A stretch of DNA of 26,196 nucleotides from positions 1 to 26,196 of the forward strand of contig JAEYWU010000124.1 of NCBI GenBank assembly GCA_023428785.1. The letters run 5' to 3'. This stretch comes from Pseudomonadota bacterium (GTDB lineage: Bacteria > Pseudomonadota > Alphaproteobacteria > Caulobacterales > Caulobacteraceae). How positions within the stretch are numbered: position 1 is the first letter of the stretch; the number at the start of each line of letters is the position of its first letter. Of this stretch, positions 1-6,360 are shown in pieces. The notes beneath the pieces are model-generated. The model ran no database searches and was not told the origin of the DNA. It saw nothing but the letters and a program-made list of their open reading frames with translations. Position numbers and translations under genes: made by a program.

Positions 1-186
1 CGAGCGGCTCGGGTTTCGGCTTCTTCCGCCGGGACCGGGAGCGCTTTGAGCTTGCGCACCCCGGCTCGCTTGACCCGGTTCAGCCCCTTACGAGCAACTC
101 GGCCCGCGACGGGCTGGAGCGCCAGAAAGCCCCAGGATGACCGCGCCGGTGAAGGCTGTCCGGATCAGGCCTGTGATAGCCTGCAA
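1..186 (-). pseudogene. possible 5' part of a small membrane protein gene, frameshifted, running off the left edge
   Basis: On the minus strand a TTG at 186-184 follows a good ribosome site (GGAGAGG, 7 nt upstream). It opens a frame giving a short hydrophobic start (MQAITGLIRTAFTGAVILGL). That frame stops after about 32 codons. One extra T in the CTTTCTGG stretch near 110-120 appears to shift the frame; removing it continues into a stop-free frame (LALQPVAGRVARKGLNRVKR and onward), basic and then Glu/Ala-rich, to the window edge. This looks like a one-TM small protein, but I recognise no family. What is seen: the RBS, the hydrophobic start and the open second frame. What is inferred: that the two pieces are one gene. 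Chance open frames are common in DNA this GC-rich, so confidence is low. Confidence 0.25.
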
Positions 187-359
187 CGAACGACCTCTCC
201 GCTTCGCGGCCGCGCATCCCGCTCGACCGATCCCCGCCGCCGCGTCGGAGCCTGGTACCGAGGCGCCTCTCCCGCGACGGAGACGAGCGAAGGATAGGGC
301 TGGGGCCAGGCGCCGGGGACGAAGGCCCGCGAGATTCCTTTTCGCGCACGCCCCGTTTC

Positions 360-465
360 CGTCATCCCGGCCGCAGCGAAGCGGAGAGCCGGGACCTAAA
401 CCCGGTTGATCCGCCTGCGCTTGGGCCCCGGCTCTTCGCCGCTACGCGGCTCGTCCGGGGTGACG
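360..465. repeat. REP-like pair of inverted palindromes (intergenic)
   Basis: Two hairpin-forming arms face each other. The left arm (360-396) has a 7-bp stem TCCCGGC (365-371) with GCCGGGA (388-394). The right arm (425-465) has CCCCGG (426-431) pairing with CCGGGG (455-460), and an inner stem GCCGC (438-442) with GCGGC (446-450). Each arm ends outward in a CGTCA-type sequence, so the right arm is an imperfect reverse complement of the left. This is the usual design of dispersed BIME/REP-type intergenic elements in GC-rich proteobacteria. Only one copy lies in this window, so its repetitive nature is inferred from form. Confidence 0.5.
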
Positions 466-482
466 AAGAATAGTGGTTCGTG

Positions 483-498
483 CCCGCTTCCTTGCGGG
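483..498 (-). terminator. hairpin just after the cyclophilin stop codon
   Basis: CCCGC (483-487) and GCGGG (494-498) form a perfect 5-bp stem with a 6-nt loop, 2 nt beyond the TAG stop of the cyclophilin gene on the minus strand. There is no T-run after it, so it may be a weak intrinsic terminator or a 3'-end stabiliser. It closes the 3523-to-501 gene series. Confidence 0.45.
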
Positions 499-500
499 AC

Positions 501-965
501 CTAGGCGGCCTTGGCGGAGACGATCTTGCCGGGCGCGCGGGGCGGCTCGCCCTTGGGGAGGGCGTCGATGAGGTCCATGCCGTCGGTGACTTCACCCCAG
601 ACGGTGTACTGGCGGTCCAGGAAGGTGGCGTCGTCGAAGCAGATGAAGAACTGGCTGTTGGCGCTGTCCGGGTTGGCGGTGCGGGCCATGGAGCAGACGC
701 CGCGCACGTGCGGCTCGGCCGAGAATTCCTGCTTCAGGTTCGGCTTGGAGGAGCCCGAGGTGCCGGTGCCGGTCGGGTCGCCGCCCTGGGCCATGAAGCC
801 CGGGATTACGCGGTGGAAGACCACGCCGTCATAGAAGCCTTCATTGGCCAGGGTCGCGATGCGCTCGACGTGGTTCGGCGCGAGGTCCGGACGCAGCCGG
901 ATGGTGACGTCGCCCTGACGGTCGCCGGTGTCGATGGAGAAGGTGAGGGTGCTGAACGCGGTCAT
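501..965 (-). CDS. cyclophilin-type peptidyl-prolyl cis-trans isomerase
   Basis: This 154-residue protein is a single cyclophilin domain without a signal peptide, so it should act in the cytoplasm, catalysing cis-trans isomerisation of X-Pro bonds during folding. The core motif FHRVIPGFMAQGGD lies at residues 50-63, with catalytic Arg52. Other conserved parts are SMART/A-type residues 92-95, SQFFI at 104-108 and VWGEV at 122-126. The position equivalent to the cyclosporin-binding Trp of eukaryotic cyclophilin A appears to be Phe115, as in many bacterial members. The ATG at 965 is preceded by AAGGAG at good spacing. It is the last of four minus-strand genes. Family is certain; the paralogue name (ppiA/ppiB) is not assigned. 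Confidence 0.95.
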   Translation of the reverse strand: MTAFSTLTFSIDTGDRQGDVTIRLRPDLAPNHVERIATLANEGFYDGVVFHRVIPGFMAQGGDPTGTGTSGSSKPNLKQEFSAEPHVRGVCSMARTANPDSANSQFFICFDDATFLDRQYTVWGEVTDGMDLIDALPKGEPPRAPGKIVSAKAA

Positions 966-1002
966 GACGGCTCCTTTTCAGGGGCCGCTTCTAGCGAGGT
1001 CA

Positions 1003-1014
1003 GGCCGAAAGGCC
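1003..1014 (-). terminator. short GGCC hairpin between hpt and cyclophilin genes
   Basis: GGCC-GAAA-GGCC on the plus strand (GGCC-TTTC-GGCC on the transcript strand) lies a few bases after the Hpt stop codon and about 40 nt before the cyclophilin start. The stem is only 4 bp and lacks a U-run. It may be an attenuating or RNA-processing structure rather than a full stop. Confidence 0.25.
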
Positions 1015-1019
1015 AACCA

Positions 1020-1502
1020 TTACAGGTTGGCCAGATGCTCGGCGGTGCGGGTTTCCAGCTCAGTGGCCAGCATCTTGCCGACCGGGTGCTCGTCGGTCTG
1101 GATCTTGTCGCGCACAACGGCGCGGATCGCGTCGATGTGGCCGTCCACGAGGAACAGCGGAGCCTGCATGCGGACCTTCTCGTCGATCAGCTTGCACAGG
1201 GAGCCCGCGATGCGGGTCACGATCGGATACTGGTAGGTGGCGCCCAGGCCCTTGAGGTCGTGAGCGCGCATGTAGAGCTGCTCCATCGTCTGGGGCATGA
1301 CGCCCACGACGCGGATTTCGGTGCGGGCGGCCTCGAGCTTGGCGACCTCGTCATTCAGCCACTGGCCGAACTGGCTGGACAGATCCTTGAGCGCAGCCTC
1401 GGCGCGCGCGACCGCCGCGGCGTCGATACCGCCGAAACCGCCGCCGCCCACCTTCAGGCGCAGGGTGTTGGGGGGCTGAATGAACTGTGCAGGCTTGGTC
1501 AC
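1020..1502 (-). CDS. single-domain histidine phosphotransfer (Hpt) protein
   Basis: The 160-residue product contains an Hpt-type motif, AHDLKGLGATYQYP, with His81 as the predicted phospho-acceptor in the typical H-x-L-K-G setting. The flanking sequence is helical, as expected of an Hpt four-helix bundle. The N-terminal 30 residues are Gly/Pro-rich and probably flexible. No kinase or receiver domain is fused, so it should relay phosphate between a hybrid histidine kinase and a response regulator encoded elsewhere. Caulobacter uses such a protein (ShpA) in the ShkA-TacA relay, but I cannot assign that role here. The start is GTG at 1502 with GGAG 9 nt upstream. A 16-bp palindrome (1550-1565) lies just upstream, between this gene and NAD kinase. 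Confidence 0.8.
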   Translation of the reverse strand: MTKPAQFIQPPNTLRLKVGGGGFGGIDAAAVARAEAALKDLSSQFGQWLNDEVAKLEAARTEIRVVGVMPQTMEQLYMRAHDLKGLGATYQYPIVTRIAGSLCKLIDEKVRMQAPLFLVDGHIDAIRAVVRDKIQTDEHPVGKMLATELETRTAEHLANL

Positions 1503-1549
1503 GTCGCTACGCTCCGGATGTCGGATAGCTGGAACCTGACAGAGACGGC

Positions 1550-1565
1550 TTAAGGAACTCCTTAA
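1550..1565. promoter_or_regulatory. 16-bp perfect inverted repeat, operator-like
   Basis: TTAAGGA-ac-TCCTTAA is a perfect palindrome with 7-bp arms and a 2-bp centre, unusually AT-rich for this DNA. It lies in the short gap between NAD kinase and the Hpt gene, about 48 nt upstream of the Hpt start. Its two TTAA halves are 8 bp apart, so it does not match the CtrA spacing of 7. It could bind an unknown dimeric regulator of the Hpt gene. Confidence 0.35.
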
Positions 1566-1583
1566 TGGCCGTGCGATGACGGA

Positions 1584-2354
1584 TCAGGAGGCGAACTGCT
1601 CCGCCAGGACCCGTTCCTCATAGGAGCGATCCTCGTCGAACAGCATGGTCAGGGACAGGTCGCGACGTTCGGAAATCTCGACGCGGGCGACCTGGCGGAC
1701 CTCGTGGTCGTCGGCCACGGCGGAGACCGGTCGCTTGTCGGCCTCCAGCACCTCGAAGGTGACGGAGGCTGTGTGGGGCAGAAGAGCCCCCCGCCAGCGG
1801 CGAGGGCGGAAGGCGCTGATCGGCGTCAGCGCCAGAATGCCGGCGCCCAGGGGGATCACCGGCCCGTGGGCCGACAGATTGTAGGCGGTCGATCCGGCCG
1901 GGGTCGCCACCATGATGCCGTCGCAGATCAGTTCCGACAGTCGGACACGGCCGTCGACGGCGATGGTCAGCTTGGCGCTCTGGCGGGTCTGACGCAGGAG
2001 CGAGACCTCGTTGAAGGCCAGGCCCAGGGTCTCCTCACCGGAGACGCTAACAGCGCGCATCCCCAGTGGATGGATTACAGTAGGGGACGCAGCGGCGATG
2101 CGCTCTACCAGCCCCTCCTCGCTGAACTCGTTCATGAGAAAGCCGACCGAGCCCCGGTTCATGCCGAAAATCGGCTTCTGACCCTTGAGAGCGCGGTGCA
2201 GGGTCTCGAGCATGAAGCCGTCGCCGCCGAGGGCGACGATGACGTCGGCCTCTTCCGGCGAGATATCGCCGTAGCGGTCGACCAAAAGGCGGCGCGCCGC
2301 CCAGGCTTCCGGGCGGTCGGCGGCGACGAAGGCGAGGCGAAGGGTTTCAGCCAT
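1584..2354 (-). CDS. nadK: NAD kinase
   Basis: The enzyme phosphorylates NAD to NADP using ATP (or polyphosphate in some members) in the cytoplasm. Counting from the ATG at 2354 the protein has 256 residues, normal for alphaproteobacterial members. The GGDG motif lies at 43-46 with the following FMLETLH helix, Asn115-Glu116 lie in the FNEVS segment, and the long signature TPAGSTAYNLSAHGPVI starts at 151. A TTG 12 nt further upstream is also in frame, but ATG is preferred; neither start has a clear ribosome site, which fits read-through from the DUF2336 gene 32 nt upstream. A hairpin-capable AAGCCC/GGGCTT pair sits in that gap. The assignment is firm. Confidence 0.93.
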   Translation of the reverse strand: MAETLRLAFVAADRPEAWAARRLLVDRYGDISPEEADVIVALGGDGFMLETLHRALKGQKPIFGMNRGSVGFLMNEFSEEGLVERIAAASPTVIHPLGMRAVSVSGEETLGLAFNEVSLLRQTRQSAKLTIAVDGRVRLSELICDGIMVATPAGSTAYNLSAHGPVIPLGAGILALTPISAFRPRRWRGALLPHTASVTFEVLEADKRPVSAVADDHEVRQVARVEISERRDLSLTMLFDEDRSYEERVLAEQFAS

Positions 2355-2364
2355 GGCGGCAGGC

Positions 2365-2385
2365 AAGCCCGCTCAGTCGGGGCTT
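2365..2385. terminator. weak hairpin between DUF2336 and NAD kinase genes
   Basis: AAGCCC and GGGCTT form a 6-bp stem with a 9-nt loop, exactly filling the gap between the two minus-strand genes. There is no T-run on either side. It may be a weak terminator or an intercistronic processing structure. Confidence 0.25.
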
Positions 2386-2386
2386 G

Positions 2387-3523
2387 TCAAACGATGGCGG
2401 CGGGACGGAGCGTATCCAGCGCCTTGCGCAGGGTGCGCGCTGCGGTGTCCTGACCGAGGTCAAAGACCTTGAGCACCTTGAGGTCCAGGCCCGGCCCCAG
2501 AGGGCGGCCGCCGCAGCGGGCGCGGATCTCGGCCAGCATCGAAGGGAAGGCGGCGCGATCGATGCCGACAGAGGCGCAGGCCAGGGCCAGCGGCTCGGCC
2601 GTTTCGGCGCCGACCGCCAAGCGAACGTCTTCGACCGAATAGCCCCCGAGGACAGCCAGGGCGTTCTCGAACAGGCTGATGCGGCCTTCGCGAGCGGCAC
2701 GGACAAGGTAGCCGGGGCGAAGCTGGCCGGCGCTGTCGAGCTTGGCGATCAGGCGGCGTTCCATTTCGTCGCGCTCGGGGTCGATGGCGGCGAGGAAGGG
2801 GACTGGATCGGTCTCTCCGCCGCTGGCGATCCGCACCGCGTCGTCGACGGCGGACTGGAGGGCCTCAGGGTCGATGCGGAACCGCTCGCCGATGGCCTGG
2901 CGCAAGGCTTGTCCAACCCACGAATAAAGCTGTTCAGCCAATTCGGTGGTCAGGCGGGGATGGCGCGCCAGCGGCGCGCGCAGGCCGGCGATGCGACGGG
3001 ACGCCTCGACCAGACGGCGGATGCCGATCTCGGACACATTGGCGGTCGGGTTGCCGGCCAGGGCGGTCATTACCGCCGGGTCGCCCCGGTCCAGAATGAC
3101 GTCAGCCACGGTGGCGCCGACATTGGGTCGACGGGCGACTTCGATCTGATGCTCGATCGTCGCCTCCAGCAGGACGCGGATCAGGTCCTGATCGCGCAGC
3201 AGCGGGCTCTTGGCGATAATCGGGCGGGCGATCTCGATCTCGTCGAGGGCCAGGACGTTCACCAGAGCCGGCGGCGCCCAGTCGGCCTCGGCCAGACGTT
3301 CGGACAGGGCCATCCGGATTTCGCGCTCAACGTCCCCGATGATGGTCAGAAAGATGTCGGAGGCCGTGTCGTCGGCGATACGACCCGAGGCCTCGACCAG
3401 ATCGGCCAGACCCATCAACAGCCGCTGACGGTCACTGGGAGCGCGGCTGCGCGCTAGCGACATGAGGCTGTCCGCAGCGTGCGGATCGGCCTGAAACTGT
3501 TGGGCGATGTCGATGGCCGCCAA
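2387..3523 (-). CDS. DUF2336 family protein
   Basis: This 378-residue protein is made of Ala/Leu/Arg-rich helices with HEAT-like repetition throughout (for example IARPIIAKSPLLRDQDLI and VMTALAGNPTANVSEIGIRR). It matches my recollection of DUF2336, a family largely confined to alphaproteobacteria and of unknown biochemical role. No signal peptide, membrane segment or catalytic motif is visible, so it is probably a cytoplasmic scaffold or interaction protein. The start is TTG at 3523, supported by GGAGG 5 nt upstream. It heads a minus-strand series with NAD kinase and an Hpt phosphotransfer protein, which hints at a signalling role. A CtrA-like box with a -10 hexamer 17 bp downstream lies just upstream, so expression may follow the cell cycle. 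Confidence 0.75.
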   Translation of the reverse strand: MAAIDIAQQFQADPHAADSLMSLARSRAPSDRQRLLMGLADLVEASGRIADDTASDIFLTIIGDVEREIRMALSERLAEADWAPPALVNVLALDEIEIARPIIAKSPLLRDQDLIRVLLEATIEHQIEVARRPNVGATVADVILDRGDPAVMTALAGNPTANVSEIGIRRLVEASRRIAGLRAPLARHPRLTTELAEQLYSWVGQALRQAIGERFRIDPEALQSAVDDAVRIASGGETDPVPFLAAIDPERDEMERRLIAKLDSAGQLRPGYLVRAAREGRISLFENALAVLGGYSVEDVRLAVGAETAEPLALACASVGIDRAAFPSMLAEIRARCGGRPLGPGLDLKVLKVFDLGQDTAARTLRKALDTLRPAAIV

Positions 3524-3543
3524 GGAAGCCTCCGTGGACTCGA

Positions 3544-3581
3544 CCGATACTGTCGCTCCGAGGCCGTTACGGCAGGGTTAA
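3544..3581 (-). promoter_or_regulatory. CtrA-like box with -10, promoter candidate for the DUF2336 gene
   Basis: On the minus strand TTAA (3581-3578), a 7-bp spacer and GTAA (3570-3567) match the CtrA consensus TTAA-N7-TTAA at 7 of 8 positions. Exactly 17 bp further lies TATCGG (3549-3544), usable as a -10. CtrA-activated promoters in Caulobacter typically have the box over the -35 region, as here. The transcript would start near 3537, about 15 nt before the TTG start. The divergent aldolase gene begins 78 bp away on the other side and could share the control. Confidence 0.4.
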
Positions 3582-3658
3582 CGGGCTGGAAACCTTGACG
3601 CCGATCACCCACGGCGCGACGGTGCTGGAAAGGTCCGCAAAGGGCCACGGAGGACGCC

Positions 3659-4423
3659 ATGGCGGACGGTGCGGTCACGGGCCTGAAGGCCCAGGTTTCA
3701 GAAGCGGAATGGAAGGCGCGCGTCGAGCTCGCCGCCCTCTACAGGCTGGTCGCCCTGCACGGCTGGGACGACATGATCTTCACCCATATCTCGGCGCGCG
3801 TGCCGGGGCCCGAGCATCACTTCCTGATCAACCCGTACGGCTGGTACTTCGAGGAGATGACGGCCTCGGCGCTGGTGAAGGTCGATCTGGACGGCAAGGT
3901 GGTCCAGGAGACCACCAGCTTCATCAATCCGGCGGGCTTCACGATCCACTCGGCCATCCACGCCGCGCGCGAGGACGCCCACTTCGTCATTCACCTGCAT
4001 ACGGAAAAGGGTGTGGGCGTCGCCGCTCAGGCCGAGGGCCTGCTGCCGATCAGCCAGAACGCCTGCCTGCTGCAGCACCAGGTGGCCTATCACGGCTATG
4101 AGGGCCTGGCCCTGAACCACGACGAGCGCGAACGTCTGGTGGCGGATCTCGGCGACAAGCCGCTGATGCTGCTGCGCAACCACGGCACGCTGGCGGTGGG
4201 CCGCACAGCGGCGGAGGCCTGGATCGGGATGTTCTTCCTGGAGCGGGCCTGCGCCCAGCAGGTGGCGGCCCTGTCGGGTGGCCGCGAAGGCGTGCTGATG
4301 GCGCCGGACGCCGCCCAGGCCGAGACCAAGGAGCAAGGCAAGGGTATCGGCTTCGTCGCCGGGCTGGCCTGGCCAGGCGCCCTGCGTCAGCTGGACCGCA
4401 AGCTCCCGGGTTACGACGCTTGA
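3659..4423 (+). CDS. class II aldolase/adducin family protein
   Basis: This 254-residue cytoplasmic protein has the fold of zinc-dependent class II aldolases and relatives such as fuculose-1-phosphate aldolase and ribulose-5-phosphate epimerase. The predicted metal ligands are His112 and His114 in FVIHLHTEKG and His175 in LLRNHGTLAVG. The DDMIFTHISAR segment (residues 37-47) and the following NPYG motif are typical of the branch often annotated simply as class II aldolase/adducin. Its substrate is unknown, and no sugar pathway genes are nearby. The ATG at 3659 is preceded by GGAGG at 5 nt. Its TGA overlaps the TTG start of the next gene, so the two are likely coupled. Confidence 0.88.
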   Translation: MADGAVTGLKAQVSEAEWKARVELAALYRLVALHGWDDMIFTHISARVPGPEHHFLINPYGWYFEEMTASALVKVDLDGKVVQETTSFINPAGFTIHSAIHAAREDAHFVIHLHTEKGVGVAAQAEGLLPISQNACLLQHQVAYHGYEGLALNHDERERLVADLGDKPLMLLRNHGTLAVGRTAAEAWIGMFFLERACAQQVAALSGGREGVLMAPDAAQAETKEQGKGIGFVAGLAWPGALRQLDRKLPGYDA

Positions 4424-5181
4424 GGCTGGCGGCGGTCGCATTCGCTGCGGCCGCCTGGCCTTCGGCTGCATCCGCCGGCGCCTGGGCGCTGGATCGCGGT
4501 GACACTCAGGTCATCGTCAAGATGGAAGCCATGCGCGCGGTCGAGGGCTTCGACGCCGACGGCTCGCGACGTCCGCTACCGGTTGAACGTCGCGACGACA
4601 CCTTGCAGCTCTTCGCTGAGAGCGGCCTGACGGATCGCCTGACGCTGCAGGTCAAGGCGGACTGGCAAAGCGGCAGCGACCTGTTCGCGGACTATGAGGG
4701 TAGAGGGCCGGTTGAGATCGGGGTCCGCTGGCAAGCCTGGCGCGCCGACAACGCGGCCATCAGCCTGTATGGCGGCTATGCCCTGGCCGGCGAGGGACGC
4801 AACGCCGGCTATGCGGCGCCGGGCGCCGGGGACGGTGACTGGGAGTTGCGCTTGCTTGCCGGGCGCAGCGGGCAGGTGGCGGGCCGCGACACCTTCGTCG
4901 AGGTTCAACTGGCGCGGGTGTTTCGGGACGGCTTGCCCGACGAGGACCGGCTGGATGTGACCAGCGGGGTGCGGCTGGGCGAGAACTGGATGCTGTTGAC
5001 CCAGACCTATGCAGGACGGACTGCCGAGGACCGCGACTCCTGGTGGATCAACAACGAATCCTCGATCGTGCGCCACTTCGGGGAGTGGAGCCTTCAGGCC
5101 GGCTGGCGTCAGGCGGTGGCCGGGCAAGGCGACGTTCCGGCCCAAAGCGGCCCCATCGTCGCGGTCTGGCGACGGTTTTAG
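4420..5181 (+). CDS. predicted exported outer-membrane beta-barrel protein, function unknown
   Basis: The 253-residue product begins with a cleavable signal peptide (MRLAAVAFAAAAWPSAASAG). The mature part alternates polar and aromatic residues in strand-like segments (LTLQVKADWQSG, ISLYGGYALAG, WMLLTQTYAGR) and ends in VAVWRRF. A C-terminal aromatic residue is typical of barrels inserted by the BAM machinery. I recognise no named family; it resembles small transporter-like or porin-like outer-membrane proteins. The start is TTG at 4420 inside the stop codon region of the aldolase gene (TTGA overlap), so translation is probably coupled. An RND efflux system follows 72 nt later, but the gene is too short for a TolC-type channel. 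Confidence 0.65.
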   Translation: MRLAAVAFAAAAWPSAASAGAWALDRGDTQVIVKMEAMRAVEGFDADGSRRPLPVERRDDTLQLFAESGLTDRLTLQVKADWQSGSDLFADYEGRGPVEIGVRWQAWRADNAAISLYGGYALAGEGRNAGYAAPGAGDGDWELRLLAGRSGQVAGRDTFVEVQLARVFRDGLPDEDRLDVTSGVRLGENWMLLTQTYAGRTAEDRDSWWINNESSIVRHFGEWSLQAGWRQAVAGQGDVPAQSGPIVAVWRRF

Positions 5182-5194
5182 GCTCAAGCAGCGT

Positions 5195-5222
5195 TTGAAG
5201 AGGGCCGGACGGGGTCTATATG
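5195..5222 (+). promoter_or_regulatory. promoter candidate for the RND efflux genes
   Basis: TTGAAG (5195-5200), a 16-bp spacer and TATATG (5217-5222) lie 32 nt before the adaptor start. The -10 overlaps a small inverted repeat, ATATG-N6-CATAT (5218-5233), which could serve as an operator for an efflux repressor. No such regulator gene is in the window. Confidence 0.4.
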
Positions 5223-5253
5223 CCTCGCCATATCTTCTCCCCCGGAGCGTTCA

Positions 5254-6360
5254 GTGCAATTCGCCAAGCGTCATTTCTTCCTGGCCGCCGCTCTGGTCCT
5301 CATCGTGCTCATGGTGCTGGCGGTGGCGGTTCGCGCCCTGTCGAGCGGCGGCGGTGAGATGGCGGGCGGACCGGGCGGTCCAGGCGGCCGGGCCCAGACG
5401 GTTCAGGTCGTGGCCGTCGGCCAGCGCGACTTCGTCAACCAGATCCAGGCGCTGGGTGTGGCGCGCGGACGGCGGAGTCTCGACATCACCTCCGCGACGA
5501 CCGAGCTGATCACGCGGGTGATGTTCGCCGACGGCCAGGTCGTGCGCGCGGGCGCGCCGCTGGTCGAGCTCCAAGCCCGCGAAGAGGACGCCGGCATCCT
5601 AACGGCCCGGGCCAATCTGGCCCAGGCGTAGCGTGACTATGACCGCTGGCGCGACCTGGCGGAGCGAGGCGTGGCCCCTCGGGTCCAGGCCGAGCTGGCC
5701 GAACAGGCGCTGGAGACCGCCCAGGCGGCGCTGGCCGCCGCCGAGGCGCGGCGCGGCGACCGGGTGATCCGGGCGCCGTTCTCTGGCGTCATCGGCCTGT
5801 CGACGGTGACACCGGGGACCCTGGTCAATCCGGGCGCGGTGATCGCGACGCTGGACGACATCTCGGTGATCCGCGTCGATTTCCCGGTTCCCGAGCGCTA
5901 CCTGTCGGTGGTGCGGTCCGGCACGCCGATCATCGCCACGGCGGACGCCCTGCCGGGTGAGACATTCAATGGCCGGATCTCGCTGATCGACACGCGGGTC
6001 AACCAGACGACGCGGGCCGTCACGGCGCGGGCGGAGTTCACCAACTCGGGCGGCCGGTTGCGGCCGGGCATGTCGATCCGGGTGCGGGTCCAGGAGGGGC
6101 AGCGCCAGGCGCTGGCCGCGCCGGAGGCGGCGGTCCTGTTCGAGGCCGAACAGGCCTATGTCTATCGAGTAGCCGGGGAGGGCGACGAGGCCCAGGCCCA
6201 GCGCATTCTGGTCGAGACCGGCGCGGTCGAGGGCGGATTCATCGAAATCACCGCCGGCCTGTCGCCGGGCGACCAGATCGTCGCCGGGGGCCTGAACCGG
6301 TTGCAGCCGGGCGCGCCCGTCCGGATCGCCGGAGCCGGCGGCCGGAGGCCCGCGGCGTGA
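5254..6360 (+). pseudogene. RND efflux periplasmic adaptor (membrane fusion protein), interrupted by an in-frame TAG
   Basis: One reading frame encodes a 368-codon HlyD/AcrA-type adaptor but contains TAG at 5629-5631 (codon 126). Before it are an N-terminal membrane anchor (residues 6-30), a Gly-rich linker and the first lipoyl half. After it the frame continues without a break as RDYDRWRDLAERGVAP, the rest of the alpha-hairpin, the second lipoyl half (IRAPFSGVIGLSTVTPGTLVNPG), the beta-barrel and the membrane-proximal domain. Adaptors normally read A-x-R-D-Y-x-R at this site, so TAG replaces one residue, plausibly Gln from CAG. A GTG at 5671 with GGAG 6 nt upstream could allow restart but would lack the anchor. 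The gene starts with GTG at 5254 (GGAG 6 nt upstream) and its TGA overlaps the permease GTG. Confidence 0.85.
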
